Origin: Hyphomicrobiales bacterium
GTDB lineage: Bacteria; Pseudomonadota; Alphaproteobacteria; Rhizobiales; JAJFHB01
NCBI GenBank assembly: GCA_021775755.1
Contig: JAJFHE010000014.1
Coordinates: 1 to 64,000, forward strand
Direction of reading: 5' to 3'
DNA: 64,000 nucleotides
Shown here one piece after another: positions 16,652 through 25,776 of this stretch; position 1 is the stretch's first letter; every line of letters starts with the position of its first letter. The notes beneath the pieces are model-generated. The model had not been told where the DNA came from. It ran no database searches and was given only the letters and a program-made list of their open reading frames with translations. Made by a program: the position numbers and the translations under genes.

Positions 16652-18121
16652 ATGCGGGACAGTCTGTTCCATATCTCCAAAAGCGAATATGCGAGCCTGC
16701 AGGCGCAGATCCGCGAGTTCCTTGTATCAGCCATCCTGGAAGGCCGGCTGGCACCGGGGGAGACACTGCCGTCAACGCGCAAAATGTCGAAAAATCTTGG
16801 CGTGTCACGCAACACGGTGGTGCTCGCCTATCAGGCTCTGGTCGATGACGGTTACCTCGCGCCACGCTCGCGGTCGGGATTTTACGTCAGCCACAAGATC
16901 CTTGACGGGCACAAGCCAACACAAGCGGCGCAGGCGGCACCGACTGCCGAGGCGGTTCCATGGGGCAAACGGCTGCGCATTCGCCCGGCTGCACAGGACA
17001 ATATCATCAAGCCGCTCGACTGGCAGGACTACACCTATCCGTTCATCTACGGCCAGGTCGACCAGGATCTGTTTCCCATCGCCGAGTGGCGTGACTGTTC
17101 CAGACAGGCGCTGGGGAAACGATGGCTCGGCAGCTGGACCGCCGACATTCGAAGTTTCGACGATCCGTTGCTCATCGAACAGATCAGAAAGCGCCTTCTG
17201 CCGCGGCGCGGTATTCATGCCCATGACGATGAGATCCTTGTGACGCTGGGTGCCCAGAACGCGCTTTATCTGATTGCAAGCCTGCTGATCTCGCCCGAAA
17301 CCACAATTGCGGTTGAGGAGCCGGGCTTTCCCGATGTGCGCAACAACTGCATGCTCAGGACGCGGCGTATTCACCATGTGCCCGTCGATGCCTTCGGCAT
17401 GCCGGTGACCGGTATCCTCGATGAATGCGATCTTGTGTTTCTAACCCCAAGCCACCAGTTCCCGACAACCGTCACCATGCCGATCGAGCGGCGCCAGGAA
17501 CTTCTAAGAAAGGCGTCGGAGAAGGATTTCGTAATTGTCGAAGACGACTACGAGTTCGAAACGAACTACGTCGGAGACCCCTGCCCCGCCCTCAAGTCTC
17601 TTGATGGCGCCGGCCGGGTGATCTACATCGGCAGCCTCTCGAAGTCGCTGTTTCCCGGGCTCAGGCTCGGCTTCATGGTCGGCCCCAGGGAAGTGATCGA
17701 GGAAGCGCGCGCTCTGCGCCGGCTGATGGTTCGGCATGCGCCGACCAACAATCAGCGCACCGCTGCCCTGTTCTTGAAACTCGGCCACCACGACGCCCTT
17801 GTGAGCCGCATGCACCGGGTCTATCGCGAACGCTGGGAGGCGATGGGCGCGGCGCTGCAGAAGCACCTGCCTGACTCCAGCCAGATCCCAAGCTTTGGCG
17901 GCACGTCGTTCTGGGTACGCGGGCCTGACGGGCTGGACGCCGATAAACTGACAGCATCAGCAGCACAGGAAGGTGTCCTCATAGAGCCCGGACGCGTCCT
18001 CTTCGGCGCGCGCCGGCCGCCGAAAAACTTCTTCCGCCTTGGCTTCTCGTCAATCCCGCGCGAGCGCATCGAGCCAGGCATCGAGACGCTCGCGGAGGTC
18101 GTTCACCGCGGGATGCTGTAG
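16652..18121 (+). CDS. MocR-type regulator (GntR HTH fused to aminotransferase fold)
   Basis: This encodes 489 residues from the ATG at 16652; the upstream in-frame extension is Arg/Cys-rich and unlikely. Residues ~12-80 form a GntR winged helix (LPSTRKMSKNLGVSRNTVVL), then a linker, then a type-I aminotransferase fold with the PLP-binding lysine in GSLSKSLFPGLRLG. MocR proteins (GabR, TauR, PdxR) sense amino compounds through PLP and activate adjacent aminotransferase genes. The divergent class-III aminotransferase is the likely target and its substrate the likely inducer. Confidence 0.9.
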   Translation: MRDSLFHISKSEYASLQAQIREFLVSAILEGRLAPGETLPSTRKMSKNLGVSRNTVVLAYQALVDDGYLAPRSRSGFYVSHKILDGHKPTQAAQAAPTAEAVPWGKRLRIRPAAQDNIIKPLDWQDYTYPFIYGQVDQDLFPIAEWRDCSRQALGKRWLGSWTADIRSFDDPLLIEQIRKRLLPRRGIHAHDDEILVTLGAQNALYLIASLLISPETTIAVEEPGFPDVRNNCMLRTRRIHHVPVDAFGMPVTGILDECDLVFLTPSHQFPTTVTMPIERRQELLRKASEKDFVIVEDDYEFETNYVGDPCPALKSLDGAGRVIYIGSLSKSLFPGLRLGFMVGPREVIEEARALRRLMVRHAPTNNQRTAALFLKLGHHDALVSRMHRVYRERWEAMGAALQKHLPDSSQIPSFGGTSFWVRGPDGLDADKLTASAAQEGVLIEPGRVLFGARRPPKNFFRLGFSSIPRERIEPGIETLAEVVHRGML

Positions 18122-18145
18122 CAGGCGGTTAACCGGCCTTCTGTG

Positions 18146-18481
18146 TTACTGCAAAAGGCCCGACACGACCTTACCGCCATGGCCATAGGCCTCAGCGGCG
18201 ATGGTGCAAAACTCGTCCATGCCGACCTCGCCGAACGTTGCCAGCACGATGCCTTCCAGCTTTGCGAACTCATCGCTGTCATAATCGCTGCTGTCGAGAC
18301 CGGCACCGCTCAGATAGGCCTCGACCGCGTCCTGATTGACGGAAAGCGAGGGACACTCATCGGCCTTTTGCGCAATGGCGGCAATGCCGAGCGCGTTGCT
18401 CTGTTCGTCCGTGTACTCTGCAGCGATTGCGGATGCAGTGAGCCACATCAGGGCGGCGGCGAAACTCAAGGCAAATCTCAT
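18146..18481 (-). CDS. Small exported protein, sister of the 18575-18910 product
   Basis: This encodes 111 residues: a signal peptide (MRFALSFAAALMWLTASAIA, cleaved before AEYTDEQ), then an acidic helical domain with two cysteines (ADEC and EFC). It shares length, start, mature N-terminus, Cys positions and the ending (YG-x-G-x-VV-x-x-LL) with the next gene on the same strand, so the two arose by tandem duplication. A periplasmic location and a disulfide are likely. The family is unknown to me. Confidence 0.75.
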   Translation of the reverse strand: MRFALSFAAALMWLTASAIAAEYTDEQSNALGIAAIAQKADECPSLSVNQDAVEAYLSGAGLDSSDYDSDEFAKLEGIVLATFGEVGMDEFCTIAAEAYGHGGKVVSGLLQ

Positions 18482-18574
18482 GGGTTGTAACCTTTGCGTT
18501 GATCAGCCCTCTCGCGAGCGAGTCTAGCGAATGTGGAACGCGAATGCCAATTACAAAGCCATTAACACGAGGAC

Positions 18575-18910
18575 TTAGTTCAGGAGGTAGGGCACGACCG
18601 CGCCGTCTGGCCCATAATCCTCCCAGGCGGACTTACAGAACTCAACGGATCCTACTTTGCTGCGTTTCGCCCGGACTATTTGAATGGTCGAGTTGAAGAA
18701 ATCGCTTTCCAATTCGTCTGCATTGAACCCCTCGCCGAGGACGTAAATAAGGTAGTTCCTATCGGTTAGTGACATGAGCGGACATGACTGAGCTACCAGC
18801 GCAACCGCGATATGTGTAAGAGCTTCCTTTTCTGATTCTGAGTATTCCTCAGCCATAGCGATGCTGGTTGCCCGAACTGAAAGCAAAATTATTATCGCAG
18901 CAAATCTCAT
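18575..18910 (-). CDS. Small exported protein, sister of the 18146-18481 product
   Basis: This also encodes 111 residues. The ATG at 18910 is chosen because it begins the signal peptide MRFAAIIILLSVRATSIAMA and follows a GGGCGGG stretch; a longer frame to 19024 adds an unlikely basic leader. The mature part AEEYSESEKEALTHIAV parallels the AEYTDEQSNALGIAAI of its neighbour, with Cys residues again at QSC and EFC. Sequence identity is modest, so the duplication is not recent. The two genes are 93 bp apart and may be one transcript. The function is unknown. Confidence 0.7.
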   Translation of the reverse strand: MRFAAIIILLSVRATSIAMAEEYSESEKEALTHIAVALVAQSCPLMSLTDRNYLIYVLGEGFNADELESDFFNSTIQIVRAKRSKVGSVEFCKSAWEDYGPDGAVVPYLLN

Positions 18911-19116
18911 ACGCCCGCCCTTATTTCTCATCCAATGATTGTGCTTTCTATCATACCTCACCTTAAAAGTGCAAAGCCGATGCCAAGGTGACTTGGGAGG
19001 GCAGACACGAGCATGCTTGAACATCTCTGGCAGAACGGTTTCATCCGATCTGGATCTAGTTCAGATCCTGCGAACCCGCTAGGTTGGCGAACAGTACCGC
19101 AACAAGGCCGACATAC

Positions 19117-19875
19117 ATGCTCGAAATACCCTTCGGACTGGAGCCGGGAGCGTTGGCCCTGCTCGCCCTTGGCCTGCTGGTGGCGTCGTATGCGCGCGGC
19201 TATTCGGGCTTCGGGTTCTCGGCCCTCCTTGTCGCAAGCGGTTCCATCGTCACCGATCCGGCAAATGTCGTACCGCTGGCGATTTCGCTGGAGGTCGTCG
19301 CAAGCATTGTCATGGCGGTTTCGGTGTGGCGCTCGGTGGCCTGGAAGCAGGTCGGACTGCTGGTCGCCGGTGCTTTCATTGGCAATCCGGCAGGCGTTGC
19401 ACTGCTTTTGTTTCTCGCAGCCGATACGCTGCGGCTTGGCATATCCGCCTTTATCTTCTGCGCAAGCCTCGTCCTCCTCAGCGGCTGGCATCTGACCCGA
19501 CCCGTGGGCGCACCGGCAACGTTCGTGGTCGGCATCGGCTCGGGGGTTGCCAATGGCGCAACGGCGCTTGGCGGGCTTCCGCTGGCGCTATTCATGACCG
19601 TGAACCGCCAGGACCCCGCCCAGGTGCGCGCAAGCCTGATCGCCTATTTCTTCGTCACCGACGCCTATGCCGGTACGCTTATGGCGACGCAGGGCATCCT
19701 CAACGCGCAAACGCTTGTGGCGATCGCCTGGGCCGTGCCAATCCTGTTCGGCGGCATCTGGCTCGGCAGCCGCAGTTTCGCGGCCGCGACGCCGGAAGGC
19801 TTTCGCCGCGTTGTGCTGGGATTGCTGATCGTGCTGTCACTGCTCGGTGCGGCAAAGGCATTTGGAGTGATTTAA
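19117..19875 (+). CDS. TSUP-family membrane exporter (TauE/SafE, sulfite/sulfonate type)
   Basis: This encodes 252 residues, highly hydrophobic with seven or eight helices and the two-repeat layout of PF01925. An ATG at 19117 is taken as the start; a TTG at 19084 would add 11 polar residues. TauE/SafE proteins export sulfite or organosulfur anions. The neighbouring phosphotransacetylase gene starts 5 bp downstream, an arrangement recalling taurine-dissimilation loci, where sulfite exporter and pta genes are linked. With soeABC 4 kb away this supports a sulfite-handling role, though TSUP substrates are hard to predict. Confidence 0.8.
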   Translation: MLEIPFGLEPGALALLALGLLVASYARGYSGFGFSALLVASGSIVTDPANVVPLAISLEVVASIVMAVSVWRSVAWKQVGLLVAGAFIGNPAGVALLLFLAADTLRLGISAFIFCASLVLLSGWHLTRPVGAPATFVVGIGSGVANGATALGGLPLALFMTVNRQDPAQVRASLIAYFFVTDAYAGTLMATQGILNAQTLVAIAWAVPILFGGIWLGSRSFAAATPEGFRRVVLGLLIVLSLLGAAKAFGVI

Positions 19876-19880
19876 GAGAC

Positions 19881-20837
19881 ATGCTGAGTGATAAACCCTT
19901 TGAGGTTCCCGCCTACCTGAAACAGCGCGCGATTGAGATCGCACCGGTGCGCGCCTCCGTGGCGGGTGCCGATTCACGGCTTGTCCTTGAAAGCGTGCAG
20001 GCGGCACACGCGCTCAACATCATCGAGCCGGTACTGGTCGGGGACCGCTCCGCGATCGCCGCCCATGCGCATGACCTTGGCTTTGATATTTCAGACTTTG
20101 AAATCATTGCCGCCGACAGCGAGGCGGAAGCGTCACAAAGGGCCGTTGAGGTCATCCGGCGCGGCGATGCCCGCATGTTGATCAAGGGTCAGGTGCACAC
20201 GGATGCCATGATGCGGGCGGTGATCGACAAGGAACGCGGTCTTCGTACCGGTGCGCGTCTGTCGCACATCTTCCACATGACGGTTCCCGGCAGCGAGCGC
20301 GTGCTGAATATTACCGATGCCGCCGTCAATGTCGCACCCGATGTTGAATCCTTCATGCATATCGCGCGCAACGCCGTTGCGCTTTCCCACCGCCTCGGCG
20401 TCGCCGAGCCGAAAGTCGCCGTACTGTCGGCAACGGAGGTGGCGAACGCATCGATGCCTTCCAGCCTCGTGGCCCGGGACGTTGTGGAACGCGCCATGGG
20501 CGGCCGAAACGGGGGCGGCCAGAACGGGGGCGGCGAAATCAAAGGCGCCGTATTTGGCGGACCGTTCGCCTTCGACAACGCGGTCTCGCCGCGTGCCGCG
20601 GAGCTCAAGGGCATCGAGCATGCCGTGGCGGGCAGCGCCGACATTTTGCTGGTCCCGAACATCGAAACCGGCAACGGGCTCTTCAAGATGATGGTCTGGT
20701 TCATGGGGGCGACGGCGGCCGGCGTCGTCATGGGTGCGCGTGTGCCGATCGTCCTGACGTCGCGGGCCGATCCGCCCGAGGCCCGATTGAGCGCCGCCAT
20801 CATCGCGGCGCTCGCCGCGCAGAACGGCAAAACTTAA
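19881..20837 (+). CDS. pta: Phosphate acetyl/butyryl transferase (Pta-like)
   Basis: This encodes 318 residues of the PTA_PTB family (PF01515): MLIKGQVHTDAMMRAV, LRTGARLSHIFHM, KVAVLSATEVAN and a C-terminal DILLVPNIETGNGLFK segment. It interconverts acyl-CoA and acyl phosphate. In sulfonate catabolism this short Pta type turns the acetyl phosphate released by sulfoacetaldehyde acetyltransferase (Xsc) into acetyl-CoA. A Gly-rich insert (GGRNGGGQNGGG) sits near the middle. It is coupled to the exporter gene (5-bp gap). No acetate kinase or xsc is present in the window. Confidence 0.82.
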   Translation: MLSDKPFEVPAYLKQRAIEIAPVRASVAGADSRLVLESVQAAHALNIIEPVLVGDRSAIAAHAHDLGFDISDFEIIAADSEAEASQRAVEVIRRGDARMLIKGQVHTDAMMRAVIDKERGLRTGARLSHIFHMTVPGSERVLNITDAAVNVAPDVESFMHIARNAVALSHRLGVAEPKVAVLSATEVANASMPSSLVARDVVERAMGGRNGGGQNGGGEIKGAVFGGPFAFDNAVSPRAAELKGIEHAVAGSADILLVPNIETGNGLFKMMVWFMGATAAGVVMGARVPIVLTSRADPPEARLSAAIIAALAAQNGKT

Positions 20838-21072
20838 CGCCGGCACCGCGATTGTCAGGACTTTTGTGCCACATCGGGACGGCGCCCCATTGCGGGCCCA
20901 GTAAATTCACAACACTGCCTTAATCCCGGCCAACTTTCGCACCGCTTCGATTCAAGGATGCATCGTCCGCTGTGTTCGGCAGCGGGCAAATGGGACGACT
21001 TCAACATCACTGCCCGCAGGCACATCGGGAAATCGTGTGCGCGCCGCGGGCAAACCTATGAGGGGTGAAGTC

Positions 21073-22179
21073 ATGTCCCGAGTCCTGCGGGCGTTTATCA
21101 GCGTCCTGGTATCAGCAGCGTTTTTCTATTTTCCAGCATTCGCCGGCCAGAGCCACGCGGATCGTGTTTCACAAGCAAATCAAGGTACCGTCGGCATCAT
21201 ATCCGGCGGCATCGGCGGCACCTACATCCGTATCGCGACGGATCTTGCCGCCGTTCTCGACAATGGCGAAGAGCTTCGCATCCTGCCGGTTGCCGGCAAG
21301 GGCTCTTTGCAGAACATTCACGATATCCTTTATCTCAAGGGCATCGACGTCGGCATCGTGCAGTCGGACGTGCTCGCCTATATCAGACGCGAGAACCTCT
21401 ACGGCAACATCGGCCAGCGCATTCACTACATCACGAAGCTCTATAACGAGGAGTTTCATCTGGTGGCGCGCGACGACATTCGTTCCATCGAGCAGCTCGC
21501 CGGGAAGAATGTGAATTTCGGTGTCCAGGGGAGCGGTACTTACATGACCGCATCGGTCGTGTTCGATTCTCTACAGTTGAATGTAGTTCCCACGACCTTC
21601 GACCAGGCGCTCGCCATTGAAAAACTCAAGGCGGGAGAAATCGATGCCATGGTCTATGTGGCCGGCAAGCCGGCGCGGGCCTTTGCGGACATCACGCCGG
21701 AAGCGGGCCTCAGACTTGTGTCGGTGCCCTATTCCACACCGCTCCAGAACGCCTACCTGCCATCAGTGTTCACAGACCAGGACTACAACGGTCTTGTGCC
21801 ACCTGGCGAGCAGATCGAAACGGTTGCGGTCGGCGCGGTTATGGCGGTCTTCAACTGGCAGCCGGGAACGTTCCGCTACAACAAGGTGAACCGTTTCATT
21901 TCCGCGTTTTTCCAGCAGTTCGGCGCGTTTCTGCAACAACCCCGTCACCAGAAATGGCACGAGGTCAATCTCGCCGCCGAGCTGCCGGGCTGGACCCGGT
22001 TCGGGGCGGCGGAGGATTGGCTTGCGGCCAATCCGACGAGCACCGCGGTCAGTTTGCAGAGCACGTTCCAGCAATTTCTCGACCAGCAGACCGAGGGTGC
22101 CATTCAGTTGAGCCAGGCGCAGCGCGAACAGTTGTTCCAGCAGTTTATGCAATGGCACACCTCACAGCAGACCAACTAA
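21073..22179 (+). CDS. TAXI-family solute-binding protein (TRAP-type), exported
   Basis: This encodes 368 residues. ATG at 21073 follows AGGGGTGA and begins a signal peptide (MSRVLRAFISVLVSAAFFYF ... AFAGQSHA). The mature start VGIISGGIGGTYIRIATDLA and the INFG-like NVNFGVQGSGTYMTA segment are diagnostic of TAXI binding proteins, which usually serve a DctQM-type permease for small carboxylates or amino acids. No permease genes lie next to it. The C-terminal 40 residues are Gln-rich (QQFLDQQTEGAIQL), beyond the usual length, and may be a separate interaction tail. Confidence 0.85.
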   Translation: MSRVLRAFISVLVSAAFFYFPAFAGQSHADRVSQANQGTVGIISGGIGGTYIRIATDLAAVLDNGEELRILPVAGKGSLQNIHDILYLKGIDVGIVQSDVLAYIRRENLYGNIGQRIHYITKLYNEEFHLVARDDIRSIEQLAGKNVNFGVQGSGTYMTASVVFDSLQLNVVPTTFDQALAIEKLKAGEIDAMVYVAGKPARAFADITPEAGLRLVSVPYSTPLQNAYLPSVFTDQDYNGLVPPGEQIETVAVGAVMAVFNWQPGTFRYNKVNRFISAFFQQFGAFLQQPRHQKWHEVNLAAELPGWTRFGAAEDWLAANPTSTAVSLQSTFQQFLDQQTEGAIQLSQAQREQLFQQFMQWHTSQQTN

Positions 22180-22329
22180 GACCAAGATCAAACAGGGCGA
22201 GGCCTGAAATGAATTGTGCAGCAACCGGATACGCAAGGCGCAGGTGCCCCGCAGATCGGCGGAACACTTCTAAAAAGCGCACGCGCTCCGGCGGGCTGAA
22301 CGGTTCAATGGCCTCACACTAAACAGGTT

Positions 22330-22356
22330 GCCGGAGGCCCCTTTGAGGCCTTCGGC
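22330..22356 (+). terminator. Hairpin after the TAXI gene
   Basis: GCCGGAGGCC (22330-22339) pairs with GGCCTTCGGC (22347-22356) with one G-T pair and a 7-nt loop. It lies 150 bp past the TAXI stop codon and 24 bp before the next start. No T-run follows, so terminator function is uncertain. Confidence 0.4.
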
Positions 22357-22379
22357 ACCAGACATGGAGAGGGAAGGTA

Positions 22380-24296
22380 ATGTCGCGTATCAGTACGAGT
22401 ATCGAGCGGGACTCAGGTGTCCGCGCGCGCAACATTCCAGATGAGAAAAAGACAGACGGCCCGACGGCGAGCGCCAAAGCGGATGCTGCGTCAAGCGGGG
22501 GCGCGGCGGAACCGTCGGACGATAACACGGTAAGATTGTCCGATATCTCGGAAATAGTTTCCAAGTACGCCGTCGTCGACAGGATATTTGTCGGCGCGCC
22601 TCAGAATGAGCATGGGAATTTAAGCGAGGCGTCCGCGGAACGGGACATCGAAGAAGAGACAGTGTTCCTCGACGACGAGAATGAGGATAAAGACGAGCCG
22701 GCCGCTGCCGAAAATGAAGTCGGCGAAGACGACGAAGACAGCACCTTAGACGACGATGGAGATGTCGACGATGACGAGGATGCGGAGCTCTTTGCGTCAC
22801 GCTCCGCGGCGGCAACGCTGCCGGCAAAAAACAGCCGCGACGGCTCGCTCCTGTTTCACAAACTGGCACGGCCGCGCCGTCGCGACGAACTCTATTCGAA
22901 CTGGTCGTCCGACGCCCGCAAGGCCGTGCGCGATATGAGCATGCCGCAGGTTTCCTATAAGCCCGCGGTCATAAATGACGACGATGACGATTTAGACGAT
23001 GAAGACGGGCTCGCTGCCGGCACGCCCGTACGGCAACACAAACGCGCGCTTGGCCGCACGGTGGCGCTTTGCGCCGCGCTGCCGATCGTTGCCGGTACTG
23101 CTTTCGCGTTGACGCTCTACTCGCAACGCGACATCACGCCGTCGGAACTGTGGGGCTGGCTGTCGGCCAGCACCGCGGGCACCGCGGCCGGTGTGGAAAC
23201 CCGTGCGGCGCCGGAACCCGTCCGCGTCACGTCACGGCAAAGGGGCCAGGACAGCCCCGAATCTACCGCTGCATCGGCTGTGCCGATTGCAGCGGTCTCG
23301 CCGGAGGCCCTGTCCGCAAACGAGCCTTCGGGCCCGGCGGCGGCTTCCGAACCAAGCGCACCGACCGCCGCCGCTGCGCAGGGTTCTCCGGCGACCCAAA
23401 TTTATATGGCACGGCTGACCGTGTCGGATGCACAGGGCACATCGGTGGACCCGATACCGCTTGCGCTCAACGTAACGAGGGCAGCCCCGGAACAACGCGT
23501 CCGCGTCCGTATCAGCGGCCTGCCGGAAGGCGCCCGCCTGTCGGCCGGCACCGATCTGGGCAACGGTGAGTGGGCACTCTACGAACCGGATCTCGAAAAC
23601 CTGAGCCTGGTGCTGCCGCATGGATATTCGGGGAACGTTACGCTCTATGCCATGGTGATCGACGATGCCACGCACATTCAGGCGGGCGATCCGACAGCGC
23701 TTGAGGTACGGGTGTCTCCAAATCCGGCACATGTAGTGGAACCCGCAAGCGCACGGCCCAATACTGCCGCGGCGTCTTTCTCAGGCGCTTCGTCGGCGGA
23801 AGGACAAAGTCCCTCACGCACGGAAACCGTGGTGCCGCAGCGCTCGCTGTTTCCCGAACTGACGATGTTTGCACCGGACCCGTCCGCACCGCCGGCAGGC
23901 CCGTCGGGTGCAGTGGCACCGGTGCCGCAATCGGAGCCCGCTCGCGTCGCATCGGTAGCCCCAAGCACACTGGTGCCCGACGCGCCGGCCCTGCCGCAAT
24001 CGGCGGCGCCCGCCAGCAACACCCACGATCTCATCTCAAAGGGTGACGAACTTCTCGGCCTCGGCGACATTGCTTCCGCACGACTGCTCTATCAGCGAGC
24101 GGCTTCGGGCGGCGATCCAAGGGCCGCTACCGCCATGGGACGGACGTTCGACCCGATCGTGTTTGCCGGCCTCACTGTGCACGGCGCCGGCCCCGATCCG
24201 CAGCAGGCACTGACTTGGTACCGGCGCGCCGCGGACGGCGGCGATCTGGCGGCAACCCAGCATCTGCAGGCTCTTGAGGCCTGGATGAAGCGCTAA
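22380..24296 (+). CDS. Membrane-anchored acidic protein with C-terminal Sel1-like repeats
   Basis: This encodes 638 residues after AGGGAAGG. Residues 1-215 are hydrophilic and strongly acidic (several Asp/Glu runs such as DDDGDVDDDEDAEL), then one transmembrane helix (ALCAALPIVAGTAFALTL, about 228-245), a long Pro/Ala/Ser-rich periplasmic stretch, a beta-rich middle domain (about 340-440), and near the C-terminus two Sel1/TPR-like units (ARLLYQRAASGGDPRAATA and ALTWYRRAADGGDLAATQ). No signal peptide precedes the helix, so the acidic part is cytoplasmic and the repeats periplasmic. It could be an envelope scaffold. Placement directly after the TAXI gene is the only context. Confidence 0.75.
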   Translation: MSRISTSIERDSGVRARNIPDEKKTDGPTASAKADAASSGGAAEPSDDNTVRLSDISEIVSKYAVVDRIFVGAPQNEHGNLSEASAERDIEEETVFLDDENEDKDEPAAAENEVGEDDEDSTLDDDGDVDDDEDAELFASRSAAATLPAKNSRDGSLLFHKLARPRRRDELYSNWSSDARKAVRDMSMPQVSYKPAVINDDDDDLDDEDGLAAGTPVRQHKRALGRTVALCAALPIVAGTAFALTLYSQRDITPSELWGWLSASTAGTAAGVETRAAPEPVRVTSRQRGQDSPESTAASAVPIAAVSPEALSANEPSGPAAASEPSAPTAAAAQGSPATQIYMARLTVSDAQGTSVDPIPLALNVTRAAPEQRVRVRISGLPEGARLSAGTDLGNGEWALYEPDLENLSLVLPHGYSGNVTLYAMVIDDATHIQAGDPTALEVRVSPNPAHVVEPASARPNTAAASFSGASSAEGQSPSRTETVVPQRSLFPELTMFAPDPSAPPAGPSGAVAPVPQSEPARVASVAPSTLVPDAPALPQSAAPASNTHDLISKGDELLGLGDIASARLLYQRAASGGDPRAATAMGRTFDPIVFAGLTVHGAGPDPQQALTWYRRAADGGDLAATQHLQALEAWMKR

Positions 24297-24404
24297 GACA
24301 TCGAACTACCGGCGCAAGCGCCTGATGCACCGCTTCCGCCCGCCACGGCATGTCGGTCCTCTAAGGGCATCTGAAGGGGAACCGGACCGGCAGGCGTGTG
24401 GCTT

Positions 24405-24459
24405 ACAGGACCAATCGGCTTTCGCCCGCTATGGGCGCCAGAGATCCGGTTGGTCCTGT
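24405..24459 (+). terminator. Long hairpin before argE (terminator or palindromic repeat)
   Basis: ACAGGACCAATCGG (24405-24418) pairs with CCGGTTGGTCCTGT (24446-24459), 14 bp with one wobble. A small inner stem (CGCCC/GGGCG) fills the loop. A pyrimidine/T-rich stretch (CTTCTATTT) follows. It lies 109 bp after the Sel1-protein stop and fits a terminator for that transcript. Confidence 0.6.
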
Positions 24460-24558
24460 CTTCTATTTGCCGGCGGCAAGACGATCGCCTGTGGCGCGGG
24501 AATGCGTTATCTGACAGATTGGGCGGCCAATCCACAAATACGGAAAACGCCGCCCGCC

Positions 24559-25725
24559 ATGCCTTCGACACTCGACCTTCTCGACCGGCTGATCTCTTTC
24601 GACACCACCAGCCGCAACTCCAACATCGAACTCGTCGACTACATCCGAAGCGAGCTGGACGCTGCCGGGATCGCTTACGATGTTGTGCCCGATGCCAGCG
24701 GCGAGAAGCAGGCCCTGCTCGCCACCGTGCCCGACCGCGGCGGCAACACGTCCGGAGGCGTTGCCTTTTCAGCGCACACCGATGTGGTTCCCGTCGATGG
24801 CCAGCCCTGGACACACCCGGCGTTTGAGCTGAGCCGGGATGGTCCACGCGTTTACGGCCGTGGCACGACCGACATGAAGGGCTTTGTCGCGGTGGCACTC
24901 AAGACGGTGCTCGACGCGGCACAGGCGGACCTCGCGCGCCCGCTTCACCTGGCGTTCTCCTATGACGAGGAAGTCGGCTGCAAGGGCATCCGTCCCCTGC
25001 TCGATCACATGAAGCAAAGCGCCAAATTGCCCGACCTGGCAATTATCGGTGAGCCGACATCCATGCAGCCAGTCGTCGAGCACAAAGGCAAGATCGCCCT
25101 GACCTGCACTGTCAAAGGTGAACCCGGCCATTCATCCTATGCGGCCGGAAAGGTCAACGCGGTCATCTGGGCGGCGCGCCTTGTTGCGCATATCGCCGAG
25201 CGCGCCGACGCCATGGGCACGCTTGAAACTCCGGACAACGATTATGTTGCGCCGTATTCGTCCCTTCACGTCGGCCGCTTTGAGGGCGGGACGGCTCTCA
25301 ACATGATCCCGGAAGAGTGCGTGTTCCAGTTCGAGACGCGCTATCGGCCGGGCTTCGATGCGCCGAAGCTCGTCGCAGAGATCCGCGCGTTTGCCCATGA
25401 GACGCTTGAGCCTGAAATGCACGTGCGCAACACGGATACGGGGTATTCATGGGAAACGCTCATCGAGTACCCGCCCTTCCAGGCGGCGGCGCAGTCGCGC
25501 GCGGTGGAGCTGGCAACGCGCATCACCGGCTCGAACGCGCGCGGCAAGGTCGACTATGGAACCGAAGCCGGCGTGTTCTGCGAATATGCCGGCATCGACA
25601 GCGTCGTCATGGGTCCGGGCTCAATGGCACAGGGCCACCAGCCCGACGAGTTCATTGAAGTGGCACAGCTGGAAGCGGCCGAAGACATTCTGGCGCGCAT
25701 CGTCGATGACCTGAAAAGCGCCTAG
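24559..25725 (+). CDS. argE: Acetylornithine deacetylase (M20 family)
   Basis: This encodes 388 residues. The ATG at 24559 starts MPSTLDLLDRLISFDTTSR, the normal N-terminus; the upstream frame runs through the hairpin and is rejected. Metal and catalytic motifs of M20 peptidases are all visible: SAHTDVVPVDG (His ligand), RGTTDMKGF (bridging Asp), DEEVGCKG (catalytic Glu and Glu ligand) and AQGHQPDEF (last His ligand). It removes the acetyl group of N-acetylornithine in arginine synthesis, or a related N-acyl amino acid. It stands alone here. Confidence 0.85.
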   Translation: MPSTLDLLDRLISFDTTSRNSNIELVDYIRSELDAAGIAYDVVPDASGEKQALLATVPDRGGNTSGGVAFSAHTDVVPVDGQPWTHPAFELSRDGPRVYGRGTTDMKGFVAVALKTVLDAAQADLARPLHLAFSYDEEVGCKGIRPLLDHMKQSAKLPDLAIIGEPTSMQPVVEHKGKIALTCTVKGEPGHSSYAAGKVNAVIWAARLVAHIAERADAMGTLETPDNDYVAPYSSLHVGRFEGGTALNMIPEECVFQFETRYRPGFDAPKLVAEIRAFAHETLEPEMHVRNTDTGYSWETLIEYPPFQAAAQSRAVELATRITGSNARGKVDYGTEAGVFCEYAGIDSVVMGPGSMAQGHQPDEFIEVAQLEAAEDILARIVDDLKSA

Positions 25726-25754
25726 ACCGATTCATGTTCATATGAAATGGTCTA
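25726..25754 (+). terminator. Imperfect palindrome after argE
   Basis: AGACCGATTCAT and ATGAAATGGTCT face each other around GTTCAT, with two mismatched positions. It begins at the argE stop codon. No T-run follows, so it may be a weak terminator or a dispersed palindrome. Confidence 0.4.
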
Positions 25755-25776
25755 ACGGCGGCAAAATCGTTTACCG

